Shown here in pieces: positions 8,509 to 17,347 of a DNA stretch of 64,000 bases. Origin of the DNA: Muriicola soli. Its GTDB lineage: Bacteria; Bacteroidota; Bacteroidia; Flavobacteriales; Flavobacteriaceae. The notes under the pieces were generated by a model, which saw only the letters and a list, made by a program, of their open reading frames with translations, was not told where the DNA came from and searched no databases. Each line of letters starts with the position of its first letter. The stretch's first letter is position 1. Both the position numbers and the translations under genes were made by a program. The DNA lies in contig NZ_CP035544.1 in assembly GCF_004139715.1 (NCBI RefSeq), forward strand, positions 2,046,001 to 2,110,000, given 5' to 3'.

Positions 8509-8582
8509 GGCCACGTGGCGCAACTGAATAGCGCATCTGATTACGGCTCAGAAGGTTCCAGGTTTGAATCCTGGCGTGGTCA
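8509..8582 (+). tRNA. tRNA-Arg (anticodon ACG)
   Basis: Full cloverleaf: acceptor GGCCACG / CGTGGTC with one G-U pair, anticodon stem TCTGA / TCAGA around the loop TTACGGC (anticodon ACG), T arm CCAGG-TTTGAAT-CCTGG, discriminator A at 8582. ACG is read as ICG after deamination and decodes CGN arginine codons. CCA is not encoded. A hairpin terminator follows. Confidence 0.93.
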
Positions 8583-8605
8583 CGAATAAATAGTTCAATA
8601 AGAAA

Positions 8606-8635
8606 AAACGCCAAGTTCGCTTGAGCGTTTTTTTG
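8606..8635 (+). terminator. Terminator after tRNA-Arg
   Basis: Stem ACGCCAAG / CTTG(A)GCGT closed by a TTCG tetraloop with one bulged A, followed by seven T. Confidence 0.7.
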
Positions 8636-8688
8636 TTTGGACTATTTTCAAAGCGGAGCTTTGGAGGATGTTCGAGCGAAGCGAAGAA

Positions 8689-8785
8689 AATCCTGGTGTG
8701 GTCACATCAAGCAGGAATCCCCGCTCCGAGGAGTGGGGTTATTTTTTTGGATCCGGCGTCAAAAGCTTGATTTTGTAAGGCGGGA
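8689..8785 (+). repeat. 97-bp repeat R1 starting with tRNA-Arg 3' end
   Basis: Begins AATCCTGGTGTGGTCAC, the 3' end of the upstream tRNA-Arg with one C-to-T change, then continues through a terminator-like hairpin (CCCCGCT / AGTGGGG, seven T) to TTTTGTAAGGCGGGA. It matches R2 at 8868 with only about three substitutions. Open frames crossing this region are translations of repeat and terminator sequence and are not credible genes. Confidence 0.85.
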
Positions 8786-8867
8786 ACGAAAAAAGAATTG
8801 CAAAGCCGCTTGGCTTTGCAGGGTTTCCTATTTGCAGGAGCGACAACTCTCGGGATGTGCGCCTGCA

Positions 8868-8964
8868 AATCCTGGCGTGGTCACATCAAGCAGGAAACCC
8901 CGCTCCGAGGAGCGGGGTTATTTTTTTGGATCCGGCGTCAAAAGCTTGATTTTGTAAGGCGGGA
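8868..8964 (+). repeat. 97-bp repeat R2 starting with tRNA-Arg 3' end
   Basis: Begins AATCCTGGCGTGGTCAC, identical over 17 nt to the tRNA-Arg 3' end (8567-8583), then the same tail as R1 including a perfect terminator stem AACCCCGCT / AGCGGGGTT (8896-8904, 8911-8919) and seven T. Between R1 and R2 lies an inverted repeat TTTGCAGG / CCTGCAAA (near 8831-8838 and 8862-8869). The layout resembles duplicated attachment-site or tRNA-terminator units, but no integrase is present. Confidence 0.85.
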
Positions 8965-9037
8965 TCAGGAGTCCCGATAGTCCTTGGGACGAGTATTCCT
9001 GAATTTTAATTAAATACTTAATCTTGAACTTATACTC

Positions 9038-9904
9038 TTAATTAAACCCAATCTCCTTGAGGGCATCATGACTAATTCGGATGGCATCAAGTGGTTCCAT
9101 TCCGTCAAAGGTCATATCCTGCTCTACCATATAGTATTTCATCCCTGAAAGCTGCTTGTGTTCCAATATGGTTTTAAAATCTATAGACCCCCTCCCAACC
9201 GGGGCAAAACGACCTTTTTCGTCCATGTCCTTTACATGCCAGATCTTAAAACGTCCCGGGTACTTTTCAAAGTAGGCTAACGGATCTGCTCCGGCTCTGG
9301 TCACCCAATACAAATCCATTTGGAAATTAACGTATTTCGGATCTGTATTTTCCAGCATATAGTCAATAGGCACTAGTCCTTCCTCATCTTCCATAAATTC
9401 AAAATCGTGATTGTGATAGAGTAATTTGAGTCCGGCATTATGGGCCTTTTCACCCAGCTGATTAATAATTTCGGTTAAATGGGCTGCACCCCCGGTCATG
9501 CCCAGGGTCAAGGTAGCTTCATCATACGTAAATAATCCCATTGGAGGTACGGGAACCACAAAATATTCGAATCCCGCAGCTTTAACATCAGCCATCATCT
9601 GTTCTGCATTTTCCAATGTCACCGATCCCTGGTGCGTACTTACAGGATTTAGCCCTAATTCTGCCAGTAGGGTTTTAAATTCTTCCGGGGACATCCCGTA
9701 GAATTTACCCCCGTCATAGCCAGCGGCTTCAACATTTACATATCCTGCATCGGCCACAGCCTGGAGGGTTTGCTTTGCATCGGTATTCATGTCATCCCTC
9801 ACTGTGTAGAGGGCGAGACCACCAAAGGGTTGCTGCTCATGCTCAGTACAGGATAACAAGAAAAGGGTAAGAAGTAAGACTGGGTTTAAGTTTCTTAATT
9901 TCAT
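9038..9904 (-). CDS. Sugar phosphate isomerase/epimerase-like lipoprotein
   Basis: A 288-residue TIM-barrel protein of the xylose isomerase-like (AP endonuclease family 2) fold with a lipoprotein signal peptide (MKLRNLNPVLLLTLFLLSC). Typical motifs are GGLALYTVRDDM at the start, KLLYHNHDFEF and FQMDLYWVTRAGADPLAYF in the middle, and WHVKDMD with GRGSIDF near the end. Exported family members are common in Bacteroidota and often act on sugars or glycosides; the substrate here is unknown. The gene stands alone between the tRNA-Arg repeats and an orphan membrane protein. Confidence 0.85.
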   Translation of the reverse strand: MKLRNLNPVLLLTLFLLSCTEHEQQPFGGLALYTVRDDMNTDAKQTLQAVADAGYVNVEAAGYDGGKFYGMSPEEFKTLLAELGLNPVSTHQGSVTLENAEQMMADVKAAGFEYFVVPVPPMGLFTYDEATLTLGMTGGAAHLTEIINQLGEKAHNAGLKLLYHNHDFEFMEDEEGLVPIDYMLENTDPKYVNFQMDLYWVTRAGADPLAYFEKYPGRFKIWHVKDMDEKGRFAPVGRGSIDFKTILEHKQLSGMKYYMVEQDMTFDGMEPLDAIRISHDALKEIGFN

Positions 9905-10015
9905 GGATTCTAAAGATTACATAGTTCAGGTCTTTGCTATACAGAATACTCTAGTTGCTTTTTCTTTCCTTATTTGGATCGCATTAGGGCAACCTTAATT
10001 GCTTTTTGAAAAATC

Positions 10016-10705
10016 TCATGAATCTTCTTTATTTGAAACTTTTATTCCCAAATATCCATATTTAGTCGATATATAATCCAAAAGCGTGTAGATAAACAAA
10101 GCAATGCCGATCATTTCAAAAGATTCTTCTAACGTCATTATAATATGATAACTGAAGTCCTTTTTAGACATTTTTGTGGCAATTATTTCAAAACCTATAG
10201 CCCCAAAGACAAAAATTAATCCCGAAATCACAAAATACTTCCTTGTTCTTCTAGGTAATCTAGATAAAAATTTAAAATAGAGAATAAATAACACTAATAC
10301 AGCTATTCCGTATGGAACAATCCATGCAGTTTCTAAATACCCGGTTAGATTCATTCTATTCCTAAAATAATCCCCCACTTTTTCATGAATAGACGCAAAT
10401 TCATCTATGCCCAAGAATATAAATAATATCCCTAAAATAATCCACAATATAAAGTCTCTTCTCAGTATCTTTTTCCTTGTTGCAATCATAAAAATCAAAA
10501 ATGCCGAAATCATTAAAGTACTCGATGAATAAAATGTTGGAACATTTCTCTCAGAGTCTAGACTGAACAGTCGACGTAATAAATTTGTATAATTGTTTCC
10601 ATATAATGAATGTAATAATAGGAACAAAGAACTCAATATAATCAAAACTGAAATTAAGATAATTAAAGTCTTTAATGCCTGCCTAGGTGAGAATGAGATA
10701 TTCAT
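10016..10705 (-). CDS. Hypothetical polytopic membrane protein
   Basis: A 229-residue protein with about six hydrophobic segments (roughly residues 10-32, 60-76, 84-100, 128-145, 155-175, 195-212). Between segments it carries acidic/His pairs such as GIDEFASIHEKVGDYF and MTLEESFEMIGIALF, the kind of intramembrane Glu/His pattern seen in some unassigned bacterial membrane families. No family is recognised and no enzyme function is claimed. The gene is more AT-rich than its neighbours and appears to stand alone. Confidence 0.65.
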   Translation of the reverse strand: MNISFSPRQALKTLIILISVLIILSSLFLLLHSLYGNNYTNLLRRLFSLDSERNVPTFYSSSTLMISAFLIFMIATRKKILRRDFILWIILGILFIFLGIDEFASIHEKVGDYFRNRMNLTGYLETAWIVPYGIAVLVLFILYFKFLSRLPRRTRKYFVISGLIFVFGAIGFEIIATKMSKKDFSYHIIMTLEESFEMIGIALFIYTLLDYISTKYGYLGIKVSNKEDS

Positions 10706-10926
10706 ACAGTTCCGATAATTGAATCTGAGTAAAAATGTATTTCTTAATCTCTCAGATATTTTATTCTGATAGTTAAAATTAATGGTTTAATGCATACCTA
10801 CTCAAAATTTAAATGAAAATCTATAAAATCACAATATTTTACGAGCAGCAATTATTGTATCGCACACTCCAAGAGAATTGGATGTAAAACAGGATAAATA
10901 GTATCTTCGCTGTAAATTCATTTGCT

Positions 10927-11400
10927 ATGAAGATCAAATTGTTTTTCGCGGTATTTTTTTTAGTAATTATTACCTCCTGTTCCAAGGATTCTTCCCCTTC
11001 TGAGCCGAAAATTTCACAGGATCTACTCGATGCCATTACCGGACTCTATAACCTCTCAGAATATATTGTAAGTCCGCCCCAGGACCTCAACAACGATGAT
11101 GTCCTTTCGCAAGACCTTATGGAAGAACTCGATTGCCTAAGTGCGAGTATCATACTGCGCGAAGACCTCAGTTACAGTAAATTTGCCATGCAATTGAATA
11201 TCAGCCTTATTACCAACGACCTATACGCCATTTCCTGTAACTTTAATCAATCTACCACTGGAACCTGGGATCTGGTTAACGGACAGATCGTCCTTTCTGA
11301 GGAATCAGAGAACTCCTATGCCCTGGATGGTTCGGTCCTGACCCTTACCCTAGGGGAAATGCTACCGGATTTTCAGTCTCAGGTATTCGTAAAACAGTAA
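10927..11400 (+). CDS. Small lipoprotein, lipocalin-like
   Basis: A 157-residue protein with a clear lipoprotein signal (MKIKLFFAVFFLVIITSC). The mature part has alternating beta strands with the pattern ITGLYNLSEYIV, a paired-Cys segment (ELDCLSASIIL and LYAISCNF), TGTWDLVNGQIVLS and a VLTLTL strand. This is typical of lipocalin-like domains in Bacteroidota lipoproteins. The ligand is unknown. A weak -7 element TATCTTCG lies at 10902-10909. Confidence 0.7.
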   Translation: MKIKLFFAVFFLVIITSCSKDSSPSEPKISQDLLDAITGLYNLSEYIVSPPQDLNNDDVLSQDLMEELDCLSASIILREDLSYSKFAMQLNISLITNDLYAISCNFNQSTTGTWDLVNGQIVLSEESENSYALDGSVLTLTLGEMLPDFQSQVFVKQ

Positions 11401-11474
11401 GCTGTATCCTGCCGGGAAATATGGCTAAACCAGTTCGTCCTTTTTTATATTAGAGATCTGTAACCAGGATTACA

Positions 11475-11502
11475 TTGAAAGGGAGTCATTCACCTATCTT
11501 TG
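11475..11502 (+). promoter_or_regulatory. Promoter of the YeeE/YedE-type pair
   Basis: TTG at 11475-11477 and TATCTTTG at 11495-11502 with a 17-bp spacer match the Bacteroidota promoter form. The last three bases, TTG, coincide with a possible alternative start codon at 11500, which argues for the ATG at 11518 as the real start. Confidence 0.5.
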
Positions 11503-11517
11503 CATAAAATTTTATAC

Positions 11518-12081
11518 ATGGAATTACTACTTCAACCCTGGCCGTGGTATGTCTCCGGACCCTTGATAGCCCTGGTCATGGTCTTGCTGATCTATTTTGG
11601 CAAGACCTTTGGCATGTCTAGTAATCTGCGTACCCTGTGTACCATGGGAGGCGCAGATAATTTTGCTTCCTTCTTTAAATTTGATTGGAAGTCACAGATA
11701 TGGAACCTGACCGTGGTATTGGGAGCTGTAATAGGCGGATTTATCGCAGTAAACTTCCTCTCAGATGGGTCTACAATCGCTCTGAACCCTGAAACAGTAT
11801 CCGATCTCAGTTCCCTGGGATTTGAAAATGCCGGTGCCTCTCTGCTGCCTCCTGAAATATACGACTGGAATGCAGCTTTAACCTTAAAAGGGTTACTCAT
11901 CCTGATAGGCGGTGGATTTCTTGTGGGCTTCGGTACCCGATACGCAGGAGGATGTACCTCAGGACACGCGATCAGCGGATTGAGTAATCTGCAGTGGCCC
12001 TCCCTGGTTGCCGTAATAGGCTTTTTTATTGGCGGACTCGTCATGGTTCATTTCTTGTACCCCTTAATCTTTAGCGCATGA
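11518..12081 (+). CDS. YeeE/YedE-type transporter, N-terminal half protein
   Basis: A 187-residue polytopic membrane protein of the YeeE/YedE (DUF395, sulfur transport) family. The hallmark YAGGCTSGHAISGL, with the conserved cysteine, lies in the last third; an early GKTFGMSSNLRTLC segment also fits. In the studied YeeE proteins the conserved cysteines relay thiosulfate through the membrane. Start chosen at ATG 11518 because the upstream TTG at 11500 belongs to the -7 promoter element. It overlaps the next gene by 4 bp, so the two half proteins are coupled and probably form one transporter. Confidence 0.88.
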   Translation: MELLLQPWPWYVSGPLIALVMVLLIYFGKTFGMSSNLRTLCTMGGADNFASFFKFDWKSQIWNLTVVLGAVIGGFIAVNFLSDGSTIALNPETVSDLSSLGFENAGASLLPPEIYDWNAALTLKGLLILIGGGFLVGFGTRYAGGCTSGHAISGLSNLQWPSLVAVIGFFIGGLVMVHFLYPLIFSA

Positions 12082-12491
12082 AATTATTGAAGTATTTAAT
12101 GGTCGGAGTATTCTTCGGTATTGTTTTAGTAAAATCTGAAGCCGTCTCCTGGTACAGGATCTTCGAGATGTTTCAATTTCAATCCTTCCATATGTATGGA
12201 ATAATAGGATCAGCCGTGGTAGTTGGAATCGCTGCAATATGGCTCATCAAAAAGTCCAGACTCAACAGCATTGAAGGTCAACCCATAGAAATTCCTTCAA
12301 AAGACAAAAGTATTGCCAGATACATCATCGGAGGATCTGTATTCGGACTTGGCTGGGGCCTTGCCGGAGCTTGTCCCGGTCCCATGTATATTTTGGTTGG
12401 TACAGGAGTCCTGAGTATGTTCCTGGTCATCGGAGGTGCCATTCTCGGTACGTTTATGTACGGAGTATTGCGCGACAAACTACCGCATTAA
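12078..12491 (+). CDS. DUF6691/YeeE-type transporter, C-terminal half protein
   Basis: A 137-residue partner of the upstream protein, with four hydrophobic segments and the second family motif GLAGACPGPMYILVGTG, again with a conserved cysteine. Many bacteria carry this split arrangement instead of the single-chain YeeE. No rhodanese or persulfide dioxygenase gene is adjacent, so the sulfur compound handled is inferred only from the family. The gene ends 22 bp from the convergent phosphorylase gene. Confidence 0.87.
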   Translation: MKLLKYLMVGVFFGIVLVKSEAVSWYRIFEMFQFQSFHMYGIIGSAVVVGIAAIWLIKKSRLNSIEGQPIEIPSKDKSIARYIIGGSVFGLGWGLAGACPGPMYILVGTGVLSMFLVIGGAILGTFMYGVLRDKLPH

Positions 12492-12513
12492 GTCTATTTA
12501 ACCCCGACCTCAT

Positions 12514-15500
12514 CTACATAGGCACTTGATCTGTCCGAAGGCCGACTTCAATCCTTTTGATCTCACCTGTTCGCTCAAAGATGCGATTACTAGTCTCTGA
12601 ATTGAGTTTTAAGCCATCGATCTTTTCAGATTTTCCACTCTCATAGATGAGTTCAACCTTTTCTTGGGTGCCAAAGCTATACACCACAGGGATCTGGCAA
12701 TAGGTAAACGCAATACTGCCGGGTGCTAGTGTCAGAGTTTGCTGCTCCCCCTTTAAATCAATAAAATCAAACTGGGCTTCTTCTTTCAGGATCTCCTCCT
12801 TCTGAATCAAGCCTGTTCCAAATGACAATTTCCCATTTTGAACCTGTACTCCTAATTCGGCTAAACGACTAAGGATATCCTCCTTTACCTGCCCCGTCAT
12901 ACCCGGCTGCTGTGCCCCTTTGGTGGCAGGAGTATGGGAGTACGGATCTGTTGGAAAAGCACCGTATACCTCAGGTGATTTGTGAGCTCCTATTCCCTCA
13001 TTGATCTCGTGGTAATGCTCCATCAGGGCTTTGATAGTTGATTCGGAAGCTCCTTCCGAAACAGCACGTCTGCTGCATTCCATTACGGCCAATAACAATT
13101 TAGAGACCATATGCCAGTAGATAGAGCCCAATCCTTCGTATCCGAAAAAGGTACCGGATCTGCCGGTGAAGGATTTGTGATCAAAAACCTCTTCAAAAAT
13201 GTCAAGTACCAGGCTTTTTTCGGCTTTAACCAAGGAGGCGTACTTGCTATCCTTAAGCTCCTCTAACACTTTATTGAGATCATTTGCGTTGTGAAAATTA
13301 CCATTAAAATGGTATTTCCCACTGACGTCTTTTTCAACTATCTGACTATTTCCTGTCTCTAGGAGCTCTGTTAATAGTTTAGAGTCTTTTACCCTTTCGG
13401 CGGGGATGACATTTTTAACCATGAATCCCGGTAACTGCTTATCAGGATAAAGGATATAACTGTTTTGATCCTTTCGGTAGAGAGCGCTCTTCCTCAGGCT
13501 ATTGAGAAGCTTAAGTACTTCATCAGCTTTGAGGTAACCGGCACTGAGTACTGCAACCTGTCCTTCGAGCATTACACTCAAGTAGTCTACAGCAGTACCT
13601 TTTCCTGGTCTGATGCTGATCAGATTGTAGGAGTGATATAAATCGTCTTCTCTTTTGTTTGCGTCAATGGAATGCTCAAGGAATGGCAAAATAGTATCTG
13701 CAAATCGAATCAGTTCTGCTTTAGAAAGACTTACTTTCTTCCCACTAAAACCTGAATTATAGATCTGTTCGCGGTATTTACTACCAGAAGTTCCCAAACT
13801 TTCCATAATCTGTAATCGCTCTCCATCGGTGAAGGTCCTTTTAAGTCCGGCTTTGTGAGCTTCCAGTGTCTGAACCACAGACTTCATAAATTCTGAGATC
13901 TCTGAGGAAACTTTCACCTCATCCGCATCATTCGTTTCGACAATCTCTCTGAACTTCACTAAAAATCGTCTCAAGTAATAGAGTGTCACCATGGATACCC
14001 CGTTTCCTACCAACGCATTGTTGGCATCATTCCATTCGGGGCGTTGCGTATTTAGCCATATACCGGCCTCCGGGATAAAGTTCGAGCACTTGGCAAGGAC
14101 TGTTGCCAAGAGTTTTTCTGCCAGATTAACGTGGATGATTTGATGATCCTGCCCGGTTAAGAGAGCGCCATCGGCCCCGATTTTATCCCTGGCTTCATTG
14201 ATTATATGGTCTAATTCATTATCGAAATCTATGGTGTCCTTTGGGTTAGCTACAATCTCCTGATACCCCTTTATTTTGTAGGGTACATTGGCGTAAACAA
14301 AAAGATCTCTGTCCCAATAGTCACTGAGCCTAGAAGGATAGTAGTCTTCAATAAATTCGAGGAATTTTAAAAGGTAAATGATCTGATGGTCTCCCCAGTA
14401 ACCAATGTACGACCAGGGGTCATCAGGCTCAATAGTTTCCCAGTCGAACCCGCTCTTGGTTACCCTGTAAGGATTATAGCCGTCAAAGGTAGAGGCGTTG
14501 AGAAATTTGTGGATCATCCCGTCGATAAAATCGGGATATGAATGTGCAAGTGCCTCCCAGTTCTGGAAAATATCCCGCCAATTTCCCTCATAATCCAGGA
14601 TCTTCGACCCATCTATTTCACTGCGTGTATTGATCGAAAATCTATTCCACGGTCTACTTGGGTCTCCATGCCTCCTGCTGAATTTTAGTGGAAGATACTC
14701 AAGGCAGAGACGCTGAAAATCGGCATCTCCACTTTTATGAGCCAGCTTCCGTAAGTTTTTTACATCAAAAATCTCAGGCAGTTGCTGTAATTCCACGGAA
14801 AAAGAATCAAAGACCTCTTTGTTCGCCTTTTGCAGGTAAGTGTTAAAATCTTTTCGCTCAACCCGGTAATCAGAGTCGAAAATACCGCCTCTCATGATAT
14901 TGTAGAGTACGTTTGCGTAATGTCTTGAGGTTTGCAGAATATCCCGACTGCACTGAAAACCATCTGCAGCCCCGGCTAATTGCTTGAGCTTTTTCGTTCC
15001 GGCTTCTATATCTTTCAATACTTCTTCTTTCAGAGCTTTCTGATTCTCCAATTTTTTGTTTAGCGCTGCCACATCACTGGCGTTTTGGTTGACATTGGCA
15101 ACGATCATCCATTCCAGTTTTTCATTGGGTTTGATGGTAGTTTGACAGCCGGTAAAATACGCTCCTTTTTCTGCTTTGATATCAGTTTCTTGATTGGGAT
15201 CCTTGCCCTTTCTGAATGCCTCTAACTGCAGAGAAGACAGTAGATAAGTAGCCTTTGACATACCCAAAGACCAGGCGACATTTGCCTTGAGGGCTTCACT
15301 GGGTTCAGCCTTATCCACGATTATTGCGCTTAGGGCATAAATACCAAGACCGGTCTTTGAAATTAATTCGCTTCTTTTATAGGCATCAACGAGGTTGCTA
15401 CGCGTATTTTGCATTTCCGTAGTTACGCCATGGGGTACAATATTTTGAATTCCATCGAGTAGTGCAACATCCACTTCAGAATCCTTGGTGTTTTCCAGGC

Positions 15501-15987
15501 TAGCCCTTTTAACAAATCCGTATACGTTACTGGAGTTCCACTGATACCGGAAAATAAGGCTGAGATCTTCGTTGATCTCTTCAAAAACAACCTTATTACC
15601 AAAGGTATTCTTATAGAGGTTCCTCGTGATCTTATATACGTCCTTATAACGATCGGAAAAAGGCTCCCATAGCAGATCTCCTTTTTCGGTTTTTATCCTC
15701 AGCAGGGTCTTGCTACCTGTAACCTCAATCGACTCAGTGATCTTATCATCAGTGTAATAAGGAAACAAGGCAAATTCACTGTTCTTCCTCCCTGCAGTAA
15801 GACCGCCATTGCTAGAAAGGAACATCCAGTGGTTTGAATCGCTTACAATACTCATAAAAAAGGGGCGCATGGCATCACTGTTGCTGATCTTGTAAAAGGT
15901 TTCATTCTCAATGACAAGCTGGCTGCCGTTTACTTTTTTATCTCCCTGATGTAAGACGTTATTTCCTACTCTAATCCCTTGATTCAT
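12514..15987 (-). CDS. GH94-like beta-glucan phosphorylase (GH149/GH161 type)
   Basis: A 1157-residue protein without signal peptide. The central (alpha/alpha)6-barrel carries RPEWNDANNALVGNG; Asp654 of this segment corresponds to the general acid in the DWND motif of GH94 phosphorylases. Near the C-terminus, HTPATKGAQQPGMTGQVKE resembles the phosphate-binding His/Thr-Gly loop. The length is far above GH94 (about 800) and fits the beta-1,3-glucan phosphorylase families GH149 and GH161 (about 1100-1200). It would phosphorolyse beta-1,3-gluco-oligosaccharides in the cytosol to glucose-1-phosphate. It is the last gene of the glucan locus. Family choice between GH149 and GH161 is not settled by eye. 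Confidence 0.8.
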   Translation of the reverse strand: MNQGIRVGNNVLHQGDKKVNGSQLVIENETFYKISNSDAMRPFFMSIVSDSNHWMFLSSNGGLTAGRKNSEFALFPYYTDDKITESIEVTGSKTLLRIKTEKGDLLWEPFSDRYKDVYKITRNLYKNTFGNKVVFEEINEDLSLIFRYQWNSSNVYGFVKRASLENTKDSEVDVALLDGIQNIVPHGVTTEMQNTRSNLVDAYKRSELISKTGLGIYALSAIIVDKAEPSEALKANVAWSLGMSKATYLLSSLQLEAFRKGKDPNQETDIKAEKGAYFTGCQTTIKPNEKLEWMIVANVNQNASDVAALNKKLENQKALKEEVLKDIEAGTKKLKQLAGAADGFQCSRDILQTSRHYANVLYNIMRGGIFDSDYRVERKDFNTYLQKANKEVFDSFSVELQQLPEIFDVKNLRKLAHKSGDADFQRLCLEYLPLKFSRRHGDPSRPWNRFSINTRSEIDGSKILDYEGNWRDIFQNWEALAHSYPDFIDGMIHKFLNASTFDGYNPYRVTKSGFDWETIEPDDPWSYIGYWGDHQIIYLLKFLEFIEDYYPSRLSDYWDRDLFVYANVPYKIKGYQEIVANPKDTIDFDNELDHIINEARDKIGADGALLTGQDHQIIHVNLAEKLLATVLAKCSNFIPEAGIWLNTQRPEWNDANNALVGNGVSMVTLYYLRRFLVKFREIVETNDADEVKVSSEISEFMKSVVQTLEAHKAGLKRTFTDGERLQIMESLGTSGSKYREQIYNSGFSGKKVSLSKAELIRFADTILPFLEHSIDANKREDDLYHSYNLISIRPGKGTAVDYLSVMLEGQVAVLSAGYLKADEVLKLLNSLRKSALYRKDQNSYILYPDKQLPGFMVKNVIPAERVKDSKLLTELLETGNSQIVEKDVSGKYHFNGNFHNANDLNKVLEELKDSKYASLVKAEKSLVLDIFEEVFDHKSFTGRSGTFFGYEGLGSIYWHMVSKLLLAVMECSRRAVSEGASESTIKALMEHYHEINEGIGAHKSPEVYGAFPTDPYSHTPATKGAQQPGMTGQVKEDILSRLAELGVQVQNGKLSFGTGLIQKEEILKEEAQFDFIDLKGEQQTLTLAPGSIAFTYCQIPVVYSFGTQEKVELIYESGKSEKIDGLKLNSETSNRIFERTGEIKRIEVGLRTDQVPM

Positions 15988-16042
15988 GATATTATAATTT
16001 TATTCAATCTATTTTGATCTCGTTATCAACTTTTCCAAGCCT

Positions 16043-17302
16043 TTAAGTTACAATAAAAGGTATATTGGCAGTTGCTGCCTTGTTATCACCATCCACGGCG
16101 TAAACAAATAACCGAAAGTGTCCTGCATCGGGCACACTAAGTACTACTTCATTGTCTCCTAGCTCCTTTATGGCTCCCTTGATCAGCTCTGGCTTTTCCT
16201 CGGGATCTCCGCCCTCTTTCAGATCTGTACTTTCCGGTAAAACTTCCCAGCGAAAATCTATTGATTTATTGGCTACTACCGCCAGCATTATTTTTGAATT
16301 ATAGGACTTATTTCTCTTCAGTCTGATATCTTCTTCCGCAGATTTTCCGTCAAGTACAAAGGAAATAATCCTTGGCGCCCTGTTTTCGGGCCATTCGCCA
16401 TTCCACAAAAAGTGCATCACATCCACTACCTCAGTCTCTTCTCCACTTTCCAGGTGCATTCCGTACCAGGTTGGTGTACGTTCCTGTTTATCACCCCATA
16501 AAAAGACAAAGGACCCGACACATTGTTCAGGATCTGATGCTATGGCAGTTTTATATCGCTCGAGATATTTCCCTGCTTTTTCTGTGCTATTCTCCTCAAT
16601 AGGTGCACCCCATGAAGTTTGAGGCACTTCCCAATGTCCTGTGGCTCCCCATTCAGAAACTACATAGGCCCCGGTATAACCGAACTTCTTTACCAGTCTT
16701 GGCAAAATAGGAAGATTTCCATAAAGTTGGAAGGAGAGTAAATCCAGATCCGGACATCGCTCTTTGATATGCTTTAATTCCTTTTTAAATATACCCGATA
16801 AACTGGTAGTTGTGAGATGATTAGGGTCTGTCTTGTGTATCATTTCCGAAATTTCATTTACCGCATCCCAAACTTTGGGGTTGGTATACTTCAGATTCAA
16901 TTCATTTCCAATTCCCCACATCAAAAGAGCCGGATGATCTTTTAACTCCTCTACCTCCTTCATTACACGCTCTAATTGCTGCTGCACCTGTGCACTATCG
17001 TCGTAGTCGAAACCATGACGTTCCCTTCCGATCTCTATCCCCATACATACCATGAGACCGTATTTATGAGCCTCGTCAAGAATTTCTATAGCTGATCGCT
17101 GCCCATTATCGGTGCGCCATGTACGAAATGAATTTCCTCCGTGTTCTGCCAGCGATCTGATATTCCCAAATTCTAAGCCTGCCCCGCGAATAAAAAAGGG
17201 GTGTTTATTCACCATGAGTTGAAAAGAACCTTGGGATTCTACAAGTTCAACCTTTGCCGGACTTACTTCACTAAAGGTATGTAATGCTTTAATTGATTTC
17301 AT
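16043..17302 (-). CDS. GH2-like (clan GH-A) glycosidase, cytosolic
   Basis: A 419-residue TIM-barrel glycosidase lacking a signal peptide. The opening VNKHPFFIRGAGLEFGN and the following WRTDNG segment are of the GH2 barrel kind. WGIGNELNLKY contains the likely acid/base Glu134, and VVSEWGATGHW the likely nucleophile Glu217. From about residue 310 a beta-rich C-terminal domain follows. The N-terminal sugar-binding and Ig domains of full GH2 enzymes are missing, so it is not a classical beta-galactosidase or mannosidase. Assignment to another GH-A family is possible (GH158 should be tested). Its position next to the phosphorylase suggests intracellular action on beta-glucan oligosaccharides. 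Confidence 0.75.
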   Translation of the reverse strand: MKSIKALHTFSEVSPAKVELVESQGSFQLMVNKHPFFIRGAGLEFGNIRSLAEHGGNSFRTWRTDNGQRSAIEILDEAHKYGLMVCMGIEIGRERHGFDYDDSAQVQQQLERVMKEVEELKDHPALLMWGIGNELNLKYTNPKVWDAVNEISEMIHKTDPNHLTTTSLSGIFKKELKHIKERCPDLDLLSFQLYGNLPILPRLVKKFGYTGAYVVSEWGATGHWEVPQTSWGAPIEENSTEKAGKYLERYKTAIASDPEQCVGSFVFLWGDKQERTPTWYGMHLESGEETEVVDVMHFLWNGEWPENRAPRIISFVLDGKSAEEDIRLKRNKSYNSKIMLAVVANKSIDFRWEVLPESTDLKEGGDPEEKPELIKGAIKELGDNEVVLSVPDAGHFRLFVYAVDGDNKAATANIPFIVT

Positions 17303-17347
17303 TGAATCGCTGAGTTGAATTTTATATTTCGGATTCTCAAATGAGAT

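Noticed and set aside
8509-8964. Integrated mobile element at tRNA-Arg
   Set aside because: Only a few hundred bases lie between the copies and no integrase, transposase or phage gene is present; at most a scar.
8637-8980. Plus-strand frames of 106 and 60 aa downstream of tRNA-Arg
   Set aside because: They translate the 97-bp repeats and terminator hairpins; no conserved protein features.
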